64,000 nt of DNA, from NCBI RefSeq assembly GCF_018143015.1, contig NC_054747.1, positions 35,104,733 through 35,168,732 on the forward strand, in the 5' to 3' direction. Of this stretch, positions 1 to 11,177 are shown piece after piece. Position numbers and translations under genes: made by a program. Source of the stretch: Lytechinus variegatus. Lineage: Eukaryota; Echinodermata; Echinoidea; Temnopleuroida; Toxopneustidae. Every line of letters begins with the position of its first letter. Position 1 is the first letter of the stretch. The notes below the pieces were generated by a model. The model had not been told where the DNA came from and ran no database searches. It was given only the letters and a program-made list of their open reading frames with translations.

Positions 1-47
1 ATGAAGCAGGGCATTAAACATTAGATCGATATTCCTGTGAATAAACC

Positions 48-232
48 CAATGGCGGATTCGGGGGAGGGGGGGGGCACAGCCGGCCCGTGCCCCACCCCC
101 TTTGAGAAGTGAAATCAAAATTTGTAATGTAAAAATCCCGTCAAAACAGAAATGTGCCCTCCCCCTTTGAAAGTAAAGACCTTTTTTTTTGCTTGTTAAA
201 ATTTTCCTCGGAAAATCATGGATCCGCCCCTG
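48..232. mobile_element. CAGGGGCGGATCC-type MITE, copy 1
   Basis: The left end is CAATGGCGGATTC, the right end GGATCCGCCCCTG. The interior has poly-G/C near both ends and TTGTTAAAATTTTCCTCGG, shared with the copy at 9784-9983. It lies about 60 bp past the donor of the 294-498 exon. Confidence 0.65.
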
Positions 233-293
233 AATGTACCTCATAAAAAAAACGCGTTTTTTTTGTTTTTGCAATCGAAAAAAAAATCATTAC

Positions 294-498
294 CGTCTGA
301 CGTCGTGAATGTGAACGGTGTACAATCTCCCAGACCGTGGTCGTTTCCAGGACAAAGCAGACCAACGTAGGAGCTATTCTCAATCAGGTTCTCCAGGACA
401 AACGACCCGTGTCTGCCCGGTGCTGCTGATAAAGCCTCGTCTGGCCATCTCACAGATACTTCATTGATTTCATCAAGTTCTCTCGAGTTTGAGATTTT
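294..498 (-). CDS. IgSF gene: fibronectin-III domain, second half; gene continues off the left edge
   Basis: The translation begins KISNSRELDEINEVSVRWPD, continues EALSAAPGRHGSFVLENLIE and NSSYVGLLCPGNDHGLGDCT, and ends PFTFTTSDG. SFVLENLIENSSYVGLLCPGN corresponds to FN3 strands E-G, where the usual pattern is Leu-X-X-Leu-X-Pro-X-Thr-X-Tyr. Two Cys residues (LLCP and GDCT) are not typical of FN3 and may form a private disulphide. The acceptor is TTATCAAG and the donor GTAATG, ending in phase 1. The remaining domains and any membrane anchor lie outside the window, so I cannot say whether the protein is secreted or membrane-bound. Confidence 0.82.
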
Positions 499-937
499 CT
501 TGATAAGAAAGAAAAATCAAATAAAGATGGAAGGATGAATTTGTTTCGATAAGAATGATAAACGCAACTAATAGGACAATAGACCTTTATTCCATTTAGT
601 CATCGAGGTCTGTTGTCGTGCTAACTTTAAAATAGCAATCTATTCAAACAAGATTTAAGAATCAAAACTGCGTTTAAGATTATTAACTGTCAGATGGATA
701 ATCTACAAGGCCGCCGCTAAAAGGTCGTTTATTTTCAGATTGGATATATTTCATTACACTTTTTTTTTACATGATATGGAAATAATGAAGCCATTTCCAC
801 TGTACTCGCGACTATCACTTGGTTGTGATAAAGAACACCTTTTACGTGCTTCATGTGTATGGTGTCCACTTTGTAATACCCCACCCCCCCCCCCCCACAA
901 AAACACACAACAAAAACAACAAACAAACATAAATTGG

Positions 938-1101
938 GGCCGTTTCATAAAGCTGTTTGTAAGTTAAGAACAACTCTAAAAACGACTGGTGAACCTTTCT
1001 TACGCGCTTAAACCATTGTATATACCATTTACCACAAGAAAGGATCACCAGTCGTTCTTGAAGTCGCTCTTAACTTACGAACAGCTTTATGAAACACCCA
1101 C
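938..1101. mobile_element. Palindromic MITE 'CATAAAGCTGTTCGTAAGTT', copy 1
   Basis: TTTCATAAAGCTGTTTGTAA at the left and TTACGAACAGCTTTATGAAA at the right, with ACGACTGGTGA/TCACCAGTCGT inside. It ends 8 bp before the ACTCAC (GTGAGT) donor of the 1115-1281 exon. Confidence 0.85.
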
Positions 1102-1114
1102 CTGGGCAACTCAC

Positions 1115-1281
1115 CTCTGCATCTTGTCGTTGATATTGAATGACGTACCGTGAAATAGGAATATCAGTCAGCTGGGAGTTATCGCTTTCTGTTTCGGAGT
1201 ATGGAGACCATACCAAGGTGTGAAAACGACCATAGCGACCTTGTGTTTCATCATCCAGTATCACTGGTGCTGGTGGGCGAC
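1115..1281 (-). CDS. IgSF gene: fibronectin-III domain, first half
   Basis: The translation begins RPPAPVILDDETQGRYGRFH, then TLVWSPYSETESDNSQLTDI and PISRYVIQYQRQDAE. The Pro-rich start, the single buried Trp (LVWSP) and the ISRYVIQYQ strand (Tyr-X-X-X-Tyr spacing) are the A-to-C strands of an FN3 domain. It starts in phase 1 and ends in phase 0 at a GTGAGT donor. A palindromic MITE begins only about a dozen bases beyond that donor (at 1101), so it sits inside the splice-site neighbourhood without damaging the consensus. Confidence 0.85.
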
Positions 1282-1314
1282 CTGACAGGTGGCAAGAAAT
1301 TATGGTAATGACAC

Positions 1315-1740
1315 GCAAGATGATGATGATGATTATTACCACCATCATCAGTTTCACTAATGAAATTTCCATGATATCCGATCATCTTCATGAATGATGA
1401 TGGAGATAATGATGGTGGTGATGATGAAGAAGATGATGGCGATGGTGATCATCATACACTAATCTTTGTCATCTTAATTTTCATTATTTTCATAATGCTT
1501 GTCATCATTTTATCAACTACTTAAATGATGATGATGATGAAGATGGTGATGACGACGATGGCGATAATGATTTTAAAATGATTGTGATCATCGATTTTAA
1601 TTATTGTGATGATGATGATGATTATGATGACGACGAAGATGACAGCGATGACTGCGATGACGATAATCTCATCATATCATCATCATCATAATCATCATAT
1701 AACATCATATCATTGATGAAGACATCGATCACGACGACGG
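1315..1740 (+). repeat. (GAT)n/(CAT)n-rich microsatellite region
   Basis: Blocks of GAT and CAT repeats in both orientations, in the intron 5' of the FN3 exon (minus strand). Confidence 0.85.
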
Positions 1741-2057
1741 ATGATGTGAACGGATGCACATCAGCAGTTACCATCGCTACATCTGCTACTACTATTTCCA
1801 CCACCCGAAAATCAACAGCAACTCAACTATTACTGTTGATATTATACGACTGAATTTATTTTTAGTTACATTTTCGCAAATCTACCAGTTCACTGTTAAT
1901 CAACAATCATTTACAAATAAGGTTAGGCCGATCCAAATTGTCTCCATATTGATCATGTTGATAGACAGAGATATCTTTTTATCCGAATGGTAACTGTACC
2001 ATTTTAACATGGGTTGAAAGATGAGTTTTATAGTCAAAATCATTAATAATTATGTAG

Positions 2058-2644
2058 AGGTTAAGTCCATCTCAGAAAAATGTTGATTTTATTCAATAGA
2101 GAATAATCAGATAAGCATAATGCTAAAAATTTTCATCAAAATCAGATTTAAAATAAGAAAGTTACGACATTTTAAATTTTCGCTTATTTTTCACAAAATA
2201 GTTATGTGCACAATTTAGTCACATGCAAATGAGAGACTCAGTCACTATTTCTCTGGTTTGTTTATAGTTTGAATTTTATAACTGTATTTCAATTTTTGCA
2301 GATTTGACAATAAGGACCGACTTGACTGAACCATAAAATGTTAAACAATGCTAATTCAACATTACAAAATAAATCTCTGATTCACAGTACAATGAGGAGA
2401 TTTTTTTTCCATATTCCATATAATAAAATACGAAGGAAATAGTGATTGAGTGATATCATCAGTTCCCTCATTTGCATACCGACCAGGATGTGCAAACAAC
2501 TATTTTGTGAAATTAAGCGATTTTTTTTTTTAAATGTAATAACTTTCTTATTTTACATCCGATATTGATGAAATTTTCAGTGTTATGCTTGTTGGATTTG
2601 TTTTCTCTTTTTATTCAACTTTTTTAGAAGTGGACTTGTCCTTG
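2058..2644. mobile_element. 'GGACAAGTCCACC' foldback element, copy 1
   Basis: Diverged ends GGTTAAGTCCATCTC and GTGGACTTGTCCTT enclose the family body. It lies in the intron just downstream (in gene sense) of the 2705-2805 exon and is probably one of the older copies. Confidence 0.75.
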
Positions 2645-2704
2645 AATCAATAATCTTATTTCTACACGAAAACATAATGAAAGTACAGAAGGTAAACTCC
2701 TCAC

Positions 2705-2805
2705 CGTTTATGTTTACTGTTGCTGTAGATGTGCCAACTTGGTTTGTTGCTACGCATGTGTAATTTCCATAGTCCTTACTTGGGTCTAGACTAAATATCA
2801 CAAAC
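2705..2805 (-). CDS. IgSF gene: third Ig domain, second half
   Basis: This short exon reads FVIFSLDPSKDYGNYTCVAT followed by NQVGTSTATVNING. DYGNYTCVATNQVG is a near-perfect match to the Ig F-G strand motif (Asp-X-Gly-X-Tyr-X-Cys-X-Ala-X-Asn-X-X-Gly). The exon begins with the third base of a codon (the phase-2 partner of the 6617 exon) and ends in phase 1. The intron between it and the 6617 exon is about 3.8 kb and is filled with MITEs and a split SINE. A 'GGACAAGTCCACC' foldback element lies about 60 bp downstream of the donor. Confidence 0.88.
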
Positions 2806-2853
2806 CTATACATCAAAATATAAATTCAAGTTCTGATAAAGTAAAACAAAGTT

Positions 2854-3027
2854 CTGGGGGCGTTTCATGAAAGGACTTGTCGGACGTTTTATCCGACAAG
2901 TCCCATTTTATCCGACAGTTACCATAGGAACAGTGCCTCTCAGCCAATCAAAATCATGGAAATGAAAATATGAAAAAATGAATAATGAAAAAATCACGGA
3001 TGAACATATTGATGAAACGCTCCCCAG
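2854..3027. mobile_element. Palindromic MITE 'CTGGGGGCGTTTCATGA', copy 1
   Basis: CTGGGGGCGTTTCATGA at the left and TGATGAAACGCTCCCCAG at the right, with two TTTTATCCGACA motifs inside. Confidence 0.75.
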
Positions 3028-3764
3028 ATCAATGACAATAATAGTATTTCATTTTAAGATCGCTTCGTAGCATAATCTGAATCATACAAGTTAACTGATT
3101 TATTATAAAACTAATGATTGACATACGAGGTCAAAAGACAAAAAACACACCCCAATTTCTTCAACATCAGTATAATATTGGGGATGACCAATAATAATTT
3201 AGGAGGCTTGTGTATTAGGCTTTATAATCGATTTGATGGAAGAAAAGAATTTGCAATTTGCGAATTATGATTTATGATTGGATGAAAATATGAATAAAAT
3301 AGATGCCGAACTTTAAGGAATAGACGGATTAAATGATGGATGGAGGTTAGTGAACATTTAAGATTTTAACCCTAGTTATAGGTTAGTAGAATCATGTTTA
3401 TTAAAGACACAGTCTATGAATTCTGATGCGACAACATGGCCATGATACAAGCCAGCAAAGCTAGCGACAAGATGAATAGTTGCATCAAAATTAGATTGGC
3501 AAATGATGGATGGAATTTAGTGAACATTTAAATTTTTTGTAGAATCATGTTTTTTAAAAACACAGTCTTTGAATTCTGATGAAACTGACGACAACTTGGC
3601 CATTATACAAGCCAGCAAAGCTAGCGACAAGATGAAGAGTTGCATGCATCAAAAAATGAGATTGGTAAATTTTAAAAAGAAGTAATCATCACACAGGAAA
3701 AGCCTCCAGACATTGAACGTTATAGTTGTTGGGTATAGTGAAACAAAGCACACATCAGGAGACA

Positions 3765-4010
3765 CACTGCAAAAACAACGGTGTTGATTTAACACCAGCC
3801 CGGAATATATATATGTCCACACCAGAGAAGTGTTAAACTACACCAGTTTGGTTTTGGTCTAACACCAGATAGGTGTTTATACAACACAAATTAGTATGAA
3901 AACAGCATCGGTTTGATTCCAAACTGGCGTTGTTTCAATAGGTACTTCTCTGGTGTGGACATATATAGATTCCGGGCTGGTGTTAATTCAACACCTGAGT
4001 TATTGCAGTG
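3765..4010. mobile_element. CACTGCA-ended palindromic MITE
   Basis: CACTGCAAAAACAACGGTGT and the inverse ending TATTGCAGTG. The inner arms carry AACACCAGCCCGGAAT and its inverse. It is a long hairpin of 246 bp. Confidence 0.8.
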
Positions 4011-4485
4011 CTCGTCTTTGTCTTTGCCTATAAGTACAATATCTGGTCAAATGATTTATTGTTAGAATTGTTTTTGGATTATCATAAATATATGGCCCCT
4101 GTATTTTTCATTCCTAGATACGCCCCTTTCTTACTCGTGATAATTAAACAGATCTTCTTCCGATAGCACTGTCCTGTAACTGAAATTTCGAAAGCGAGTA
4201 TAGACGTAGCCGCCCAGCCGACATTACTCATTTCTTACGGCACTTAAAACGTATTTCCTTAGGGGCTGAATATGTTATCGCTATATAGTTTGATATGGGT
4301 CACTTGATATTGGGGTCCTTAACCCACCGATGTAGGTTGTTTTACTCTGTCCAATTACTGGAAGGCATATAGTCCATCTATTATGGGATACCGATATAAC
4401 ATTTTATAAGAATGAAATAAATAGAAAAAAATAACAGATGTATGCTTATATGAACAAATAATTTTGAATGATAATTGTAATACTA

Positions 4486-4680
4486 ACAATAATGCTAATA
4501 ATAATAATAATAATAATATGATAACAATAATATATTATTTATACTACTATTACTACTACGTCTACCGTACTTCTACTACTACTACTACTACTACTAATAA
4601 TAATAATAATACTGGTGCTACGACTACTATTGATAATAACAATAATAATAATAATAATGATAATGATAATAACAATCAAA
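4486..4680 (+). repeat. (AAT)n/(TAC)n microsatellite
   Basis: AAT, TAC and AAT runs in succession. Intronic. Confidence 0.9.
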
Positions 4681-4855
4681 GCAGTTAATCTAAATAGATT
4701 AAAGTTTATTGCTTTGGATGTATACTCATGACTTACACTTGATTGCAACTTAATCGTCATGCCAAATCATACATCATAATAAAATTGAAGAAATAACATT
4801 TTAAACGTAGAATATTTCAATTATAATGTTACACTCTTTCAACAAATCAGTCAAA

Positions 4856-5029
4856 TTGACTAGACAAGTAGTAAGCTGGGTGCAACTGACATGCTAGTCA
4901 CATTTCTGACATACATTCTGTTTAGATGTAACTCTGTTCGAGTAAAATACGACTAGAAAAATAGTCAAATATGACTAGAATAGCAGTTGCACCCAGCTGA
5001 CCCTATTAACTAGTCATTTTTGACTGTTT
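4856..5029. mobile_element. Palindromic MITE 'AGCTGGGTGCAACTG'
   Basis: AGCTGGGTGCAACTG and the inverse CAGTTGCACCCAGCT, within outer GACTAGACAAGTAG/AACTAGTCATTTTTGA arms. ATGACTAG-type motifs recur inside. Confidence 0.7.
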
Positions 5030-5077
5030 TTTTTAAAGAGTGCTATACAGTCGCACCAACGAAACCGACAGCATGCG

Positions 5078-5231
5078 TTGAGAATTTCATAAATAAACTT
5101 GTCCGTCGTTTTATCCAATAAACTTTGTGTTATATGCAGTTACCATAGTGAGAATTTTACCCAACCAATCAAAATCAAGGAAAGGTCCGACAACTTGTCA
5201 GACGATAAAAAGTTGATGAAACGCAACCTAG
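5078..5231. mobile_element. Palindromic MITE 'CTGGGGGCGTTTCATGA', diverged copy 2
   Basis: It shares CTTGTCCGTCGTTTTATCC, CAGTTACCATAG, CCAATCAAAATCAAGGAAA and GATGAAACGC with copy 1. It lies just before SINE copy 1. Confidence 0.6.
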
Positions 5232-5257
5232 ATTGATCAAAACGACTACATATCTTA

Positions 5258-6035
5258 TTTGGGGGCATCGTGGTCTGGTGGTTACTACTCTCGTCTTTCA
5301 ACCAGAGGGACGCAGGTTCGAAACCCAGCCATGGCGTGTTTTTCTTCAGCAAGAAATTTACACACGTGGTGCTGCACTCGACCCAGGTGAGGTGAATGGG
5401 TACCCGGTAGGATTTATTCCTTGAATGCTTTATGGCGGCTCAGCTACAGCCCCGGGGGGGGGGGGCACTCGACCAAAAAAGTGGTAGGGGTGTGCCGCGG
5501 GCGAGACAAAAAACGGGGGCCTTGGAGCGGGCTTATTGTAAAAAGGAGGGTCCTCGGAACGGGCTTCGGAACTACAATTTTGTGAAAACGGGGGTCCTTG
5601 GAACGGATCGCCAGCGTGTGAGTACGTGCGTATGCACCCCTATGGAACGGGTATGAGTGCATGATGCAGCTAGCGCGGCCTCCGCCGGGTGCGCTCGCCC
5701 AGAGACGATGGTCGGACAGCGCTCGGCGGCCGCTTTTCACCAAAATTGCAGCTGATCAATGCGACCGGAACGGCGTAACGAAAAATATGCGAAGCTTTGG
5801 AGCGGATTTCTTTCTTCTTTTTTCTCGATAAGAACAAAATGCTATGCCTTGGAGCGGAAATTTGGGTGTAAAAATGGGGGTCCCCTCCGCGGCACATACC
5901 AATATGCATTATATACTGAGTGCCCCCCCCCGGGGGCTAAAGCAGGAGTAATGATACCAAATATCAAGCGCAGTAGAGTATATGTAATTACAGTAGCTGC
6001 GCTATATAAATGGACCATAATGTTATTATTGGTTC
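5258..6035 (+). mobile_element. tRNA-derived SINE, copy 1, split by an 8-bp-duplication element
   Basis: The head at 5261-5336 resembles a tRNA gene: A-box-like TGGTCTGGTGG and B box GGTTCGAAACCC. The body holds GCACTCGACCCAGGTGAGG and TGGGTACCCGGTAGGATT. At 5451-5935 a CCCGGGG-ended element is inserted; the SINE resumes and ends in GCGCTATATAAATG near 6010. The order of parts matches the minus-strand copy at 31.8-32.1 kb. Confidence 0.75.
5451..5935. mobile_element. CCCGGGG-ended element with 8-bp duplication, copy 1
   Basis: It is flanked by GCTACAGC and GCTAAAGC (7 of 8 bases alike). The ends are CCCGGGGGG... and ...CCCCCCCGGGG, with GC-rich, partly inverted interior motifs (for example GGGGGCCTTGGAGCGGG). 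The 8-bp duplication suggests a hAT-like non-autonomous element. No coding capacity is seen. It is inserted in SINE copy 1. Confidence 0.7.
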
Positions 6036-6616
6036 GATTGCGAAATTATGTGTTGGACATATCGAGCAAGAAATGATTTAGAAAATGAAATGTTTAAGCC
6101 TACTTACCGAGTAAAAGTGGGGAAACATGACAGGGAGATCCTAATAAAAGTAAGCAAATAAAAAGAAATTCAGATGTCAAAATATCAGATATTAGTAAAG
6201 CAGACAGTGTCAACTATGGGGAAAATAATGTAATTTAACGACTCGATACTCTGATAATTAAGGGTCTATTCGATTAAAATTGAAATTCAAATTCGCTTTA
6301 TCCATATCCTTTGAAAGGGGAACGTAATTTACATACATATATACTTTTAACAATAAAACAAATCAATCAATGAAAGATCAATGTAACGACAGCATGAAAG
6401 GTATAGTAGATAGAGGGGATCGGCAAATGCAATTCGTGTTTTAGTCGAATCATTCGTTATGCAAATCCGTATCTTTCAGATTTTGTTTTACGATTTAACT
6501 TTAAACAAATTTTACAACCTGGTTATTAGTCTTATTCCATTCATAATAAATTGTCTCTATAATCTTCCTCCGATAGTAAAAGCTGCGATGCATCTTTAAA
6601 TTACATATCATCTTAC

Positions 6617-6788
6617 GCGTTAGGAATCGACCCCTCATCATCTTCGTCGCCATCTTTGATTCTGACGTCATCCTTTAACCAATAGAAATCCAGAGGCTCG
6701 GGCAAAGCTGTGACATTACAAACAATTGAAAGTGCCTCGCCAGGAGCAGCCCGGATGTCGGTTTGGTAGGTTAGTACTTCCGGGGCAT
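6617..6788 (-). CDS. IgSF gene: third Ig domain, first half
   Basis: The translation is APEVLTYQTDIRAAPGEALS, then IVCNVTALPEPLDFYWLKDD, ending DEDDEGSIPNA. It carries the first core Cys (SIVCNV) and core Trp (FYWLKD) of an I-set-like domain, plus an NVT glycosylation site. The exon starts in phase 1 and ends in phase 2 at a GTAAGA donor, and the next exon begins with exactly the one base needed. The acidic DGDEDDE loop between the C and E strands is unusual but lies where loops vary. A few CpG-rich codons mark the exon off from its AT-rich introns. Confidence 0.88.
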
Positions 6789-7077
6789 CTGGGCATTTGG
6801 GAAAACATTATTACAGCTTTCTATATTCAAAATATTGAAAAATCTCTGACAATATTTCGAATACGTTATTAAGCATTATTTATTAAAGCACATCTTAGCA
6901 CCTGAGTGCTCTAAAGAAAGCAAATTTGATTTCCTTTAAGTATTTCATTTCCGCTAAACAGGATGCACGTATTTAGCAAAACATACACCTATTCAATTTG
7001 TAACAGCTATTTTACAACATCAACACAGTAAAACAGAATCAATCAATCTTTATAAAGAAAGTCATGTCATAGCTTAC

Positions 7078-7200
7078 ATTGTACTTCAAGTTCCACATCT
7101 GTTGTATCATTCCCATATGTGTTAGTAGACTGACATCTATATATTCCACTCTGCGTTCTTGATACGTTAGTTAACGTTAAATTTCCATTCGATTTCTTCT
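7078..7200 (-). CDS. IgSF gene: second Ig domain, second half
   Basis: The translation after the join is EKKSNGNLTLTNVSRTQSGI, then YRCQSTNTYGNDT, ending DVELEVQ. This is the E-F-G strand part of an Ig domain, with the core Cys in the classic SGIYRCQSTN pattern (Asp/Ser-X-Gly-X-Tyr-X-Cys). Two or three N-glycosylation sites are visible (NLT, NVS, NDT). The acceptor is a long T-run plus GCAG; the donor is GTAAGC; both ends are phase 1. It joins the 8306 exon through a split GAG codon and the 6788 exon through a split TAT codon. Confidence 0.88.
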
Positions 7201-8305
7201 CTGCAAAAAAAAATTTGGGGAAAAAATACATTGGATTGTTTTATTCATATATAAATTTTCTTCTTCATACAGGCTAGCCTATATTATTCTTAGTATCACA
7301 CTTTTTAAGAGGGTCTGTCTGAAGACCCTCAGAAATAAAACATCTCACTCACATGCTAATACAAAACAAATAAAAACACGAAGAATTCAAATATGAAACA
7401 GAAATTGACTAGCCAAGACAAACGCATGAGCCCTCCCACGGCAAGGGTGTAGGCTGTGGGTGCACTGGTTGCATGTGCATCATCGTACTGAGGCAGAGGA
7501 GTTCCGTCACTGGCAAGCAAAACAAAATTTGCCGTATGCCACTTCTGCTTTGAACAGCTGATTTTCAAAACTTTAGTCCCACCTCCCCAAGATGTGCACC
7601 CCATATAACTATAGTTCCATCTCCCAAGGATGTGCACCCCATACCACTCAAACCAGCCTACGCCCTTGAAGGCGACAAACCGTAATGCACACACGTACAC
7701 ACGCCTAAAACCACACCCACACCCTCACATTACAAATACAGAGGAAATGTAAATAGCAGATAAAACCAAGAAAACAATGGAAAATAATTGCTTGAACTGA
7801 CTCTTACTTTGGGAAAGAAAAAAACATAAACGGCTTGCCAAAACTTATTTCACATCTTCCTTAGATCAAGTAAATCAGAACAAATCCAATTTCGTCGAAT
7901 TATTCATATTTGTCCGCGAAGTATAGTCTTCAATGCAGTCACAGTGAGCTATGAAATGACATATGTCACTTGCAAAAAGTGATGAAGTAAACCTAAATAA
8001 TCACTTGATTGAATAAAGGAGAATATCACGGGCGGGGGGGGGGAGGAAAAAATGAATTAAAAAATTTACATACACATAACAAAGAAGAATGAGTTTTTGA
8101 AACCTACTTTAAAACTTCAGCTTTCCGAAACATATAATTATGGTCTTGAGGGAAAATAATATGCATGGATTATTATCAATAATTCAATTTCCTTGAAGGC
8201 AGGTTAAATGGGTTCGTAGAAGTAACATTAACTTAATAACAAAATTAAAGGGAGATTTGATAAAGATAAAAAAGCATGAAATCATGATCGCTTCAAAATG
8301 TTTAC

Positions 8306-8496
8306 CTGAAAGTGTTGTGTTATATGTGACCTCTCCATCATCGTTTGTTTTAGCCCAGGAATTAAATGGCGGTGGTTCACCTCTGGAATAGCAAATGAGC
8401 GTGACGTCATCGGTCTCATTGACAGATATCTTCCCGGCTCCGCGGGAGTCCAAAATGGCGCCCTTCTTGGTCCAATATATTGGATAGTGGCGGGAA
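8306..8496 (-). CDS. IgSF gene: second Ig domain, first half (5' edge uncertain)
   Basis: This exon encodes the first half of a second Ig domain: ILDSRGAGKISVNETDDVTL followed by ICYSRG, and PPPFNSWAKTNDD with the core Trp. It ends in phase 1 at a GTAAAC donor (8306). The best 3' splice site (pyrimidine-rich, ending CTAAG at 8497) gives a start one base out of register with the preceding exon's phase-1 end. Other AGs inside the exon either give phase 0 or lie in a poor context. Either a small exon between 8.5 and 11.2 kb is unrecognised or the sequence has a one-base difference here. The reading frame itself is secure because it joins perfectly to the next exon. Confidence 0.75.
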
Positions 8497-8639
8497 CTTA
8501 GAATGAAGAAGAAACAAACGCAATGGAGTCATTTTTGTCGTTAGTTATGATGTATATTGTTATTTATATTTTTGCAATGATTATTATCATTATCATAGTC
8601 ATCATCATCCTCCTCATCATCATTATTAATATCATTATC

Positions 8640-8804
8640 GTTTACTGGTAGTAGTATCAGTAGTATAAGTAGTAAAAGTAGAAGTAGTAGTAGTAGTGCA
8701 GTAGTAGTAGTAGTAGTAGCAGTAGTAATAGTAGCAGTAGTAGTAGTAGTAGTAGTAGTAATAGTAGTAGTAGTAGTAGTAATAAAAGTAGTAGTAGTAG
8801 TAAC

Positions 8805-8841
<37 letters not shown>

Positions 8842-8864
8842 TAGTAGTAGTAGTAGTAGTAGTA

Positions 8865-8896
<32 letters not shown>

Positions 8897-9004
8897 ATAG
8901 TAGTAGTAGTAGTAGTAGTAATAAAAAAGTAGTAGTAGTAGTAACAGTAGTAGTAGTAGTAGTACTAGTAGTAGTAGTAGTAGTAGTAGTAGTAACAGTA
9001 GAAA

Positions 9005-9036
<32 letters not shown>

Positions 9037-9058
9037 ACAGTAGAAATAGCAGTAGTAC

Positions 9059-9093
<35 letters not shown>

Positions 9094-9135
9094 ATAAAAG
9101 TAGTAGTAGTAGTAACAGTAGTAGTAGTAGTAGTA
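8640..9135 (+). repeat. (TAG)n microsatellite, interrupted
   Basis: TAG repeats with AAA, ACA and GCA variants. They continue after the MITE at 9136-9373 up to 9498. Part of the IgSF intron. Confidence 0.95.
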
Positions 9136-9373
9136 CACAGCATAAACTATGGTGTTAACCGGTTTACAAAGAGGACCACACCACTTATTTTACACCGGTG
9201 TTAAATTGGTGGTGTTATTTTTACACCTATAGGTGTTATTTCCATATCTTTTGTTGTTACATTTACACTCTTTGGTGTTACGTTTAATCTCTAGTGCGTA
9301 ATTTTAACACATCAGGGTGTGGTCCTCTATTAACACCAATTGGTGTCAGTTTTAACACCACAGTTTTTACAGT
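9136..9373. mobile_element. CACTG-ended MITE inserted in a (TAG)n array
   Basis: CACAGCATAAACTATGGTGT and the inverse ACACCACAGTTTTTACAGTG, TA on both sides, GGTGTTAA motifs throughout. TAG repeats flank it on both sides, so it inserted into a pre-existing microsatellite. Confidence 0.75.
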
Positions 9374-9436
9374 GTAGTAGTGTAGAAGTAGTAGTAGTAG
9401 TAGTGGTTGTAGTAGTGGTAGTAGTAGTAATAGTAA

Positions 9437-9483
<47 letters not shown>

Positions 9484-9785
9484 ATAATAGTAATAGTAAC
9501 ACTATTCCATTTTGGGGGAAATAGTTTTAGTGCAATAGTTGGCTCCTGTAAACAATTGTCTAACCCGGCTGAATTCTAACCTGGTAGTATCATCAACAGT
9601 GCTATCATCATCATCACCATCACTATCATCACCATCACTATCATAATCATCATCATCACCATCATCATCATCGTCATCTTCATCATCACCATCATTATCA
9701 TCATCATCACCATCATCGTCATCTTCATCATCACCATCATCATTATGATCACCATCATCATGATCACCATCACCATCGTCATCAC
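9374..9785 (+). repeat. (TAG)n then (CAT)n microsatellites
   Basis: The TAG array is 9374-9498; about 100 bp of plain sequence follow, then CAT/CAC repeats from about 9600 to 9783. Confidence 0.9.
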
Positions 9786-9983
9786 TGGCGGATCAAGGGG
9801 GGGGGGGAGGCACCCCCCCCCTTTCAGTGGCATAACTATTTTTTTTTCTTTTTCTTTGTTTGCTTGTCAAGTTTTTTTCGTGGACGAAATGACCTTAAAT
9901 TTTGGGTGAAAACCCTTTTATGGCTTGTAAAATTTTCCTCGGAAAAATTTGTCCCCCTTTGGAAAATCTTAAATCCGCCCCTG
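9784..9983. mobile_element. CAGGGGCGGATCC-type MITE, copy 2
   Basis: The ends are CACTGGCGGATC and ATCCGCCCCTG. It shares AAAATTTTCCTCGGAAAA and GCTTGT with copy 1. It is inserted between two trinucleotide arrays. Confidence 0.65.
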
Positions 9984-10844
9984 TTCATCATCCTCATCAG
10001 CTTTAGGCCTATAAAGATTATTATTATCGATTTCTTTTCGTTATTGTGGCTGTATTACCACCACCACCATCATCATTATCATCGTCATCACCATCATCAT
10101 CATCATCACCATCACCAAATTCACTAGAAGCACCGAATGGTCCTAATATGATATGATGATGATCATAGTAGTGGTTATTTTATTCAATACGGAGTAGTTT
10201 TCTTTGCACGTGACATTCATACACCGAGCATACGATACATCGACATAATGTTACATGAGTAGGCGCGGCTGCATGCACTGATCGTTTTCGTGTAGACACG
10301 TAGCATCTCACTACCAGCTAATCGTGTATTAATGGAGGGTCGAGCGAGGAGGGGGGATAATTGAATTTCATTATTCATAGTTTGCAGACTTAATTTCCAC
10401 CATCAATTATGATCGATGAACCCGCAAGCCCATTAAAGTGTTGGAATCATGCACAATGTTTTGTATTCAAAAAGGAAAGAATCTATACTTTTTCAACGCA
10501 ATCATGAGCGACCCAAAGTCTTATTTGATTAGCCCATTTCTCCCATACTGGCAAATTACATTTTCTTTCGTTGTTTTTTTTTACCGTTCGTGCAATATGC
10601 AAGAAGATAAAGTAAACTCAAGTGAGAAGATGGGAATTTTTTCTATAGAATTTGAGCGATGAAGCACCCAAAACGAAAGTTTAAATAGAAAAAGGCCCAG
10701 AAGACATTTTCCCCCACCCTCCCCCTCTCTCTCTCTCTTTCTGTCTCTCTATCTATCTAATTTCCTTAACCCCCTGCCTCTGCAATTTTTTTGTAGAGAT
10801 AATTCACGGTAGGTCATTGTTAAAATTGAGTTTGGCGGCTAAGC

Positions 10845-11062
10845 CATTGGCGGCGGAAGCCAAAAAAATCTAGGGGGTCCACCTGAATTTTTGTGATGGA
10901 CACATGTAAAAAATTTGACAAGCAAAAAAATGGACAAATGTAAAATATTTGACAAGCAAAAAAAAGGTAATCAACTAAAAATTGGGGGGGGGGGGGGGGA
11001 CCGTCCCCCACCTCAAATATAAGGGGGACCTGTACCCCCCCCCCCGCTTCCGCCGCCTATGG
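10845..11062. mobile_element. GGCGGCGGAAGC-ended MITE
   Basis: CATTGGCGGCGGAAGC at the left and GCTTCCGCCGCCTATG at the right; poly-G/C and TTTGACAAGCAAAAAA repeats inside. A diverged relative lies at 56281-56572. Confidence 0.7.
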
Positions 11063-11177
11063 GCTTAGATATATCCAGATGAATCCAACTCACCTATATA
11101 CCACACCGCAGCACACACACACAATGTGGAGCTGCCCCATGAAATGGAAAGAGTCCCTCGCACAGATTCATACTCAC

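Noticed and set aside
5261-5336. Possible tRNA gene
   Set aside because: The A- and B-box motifs are present but the acceptor stem does not pair and the same sequence continues into a SINE body in two other copies.
10438-10662. Plus-strand 74-residue frame
   Set aside because: No domain, no splice sites in good context, and AT-rich composition like the surrounding intron.
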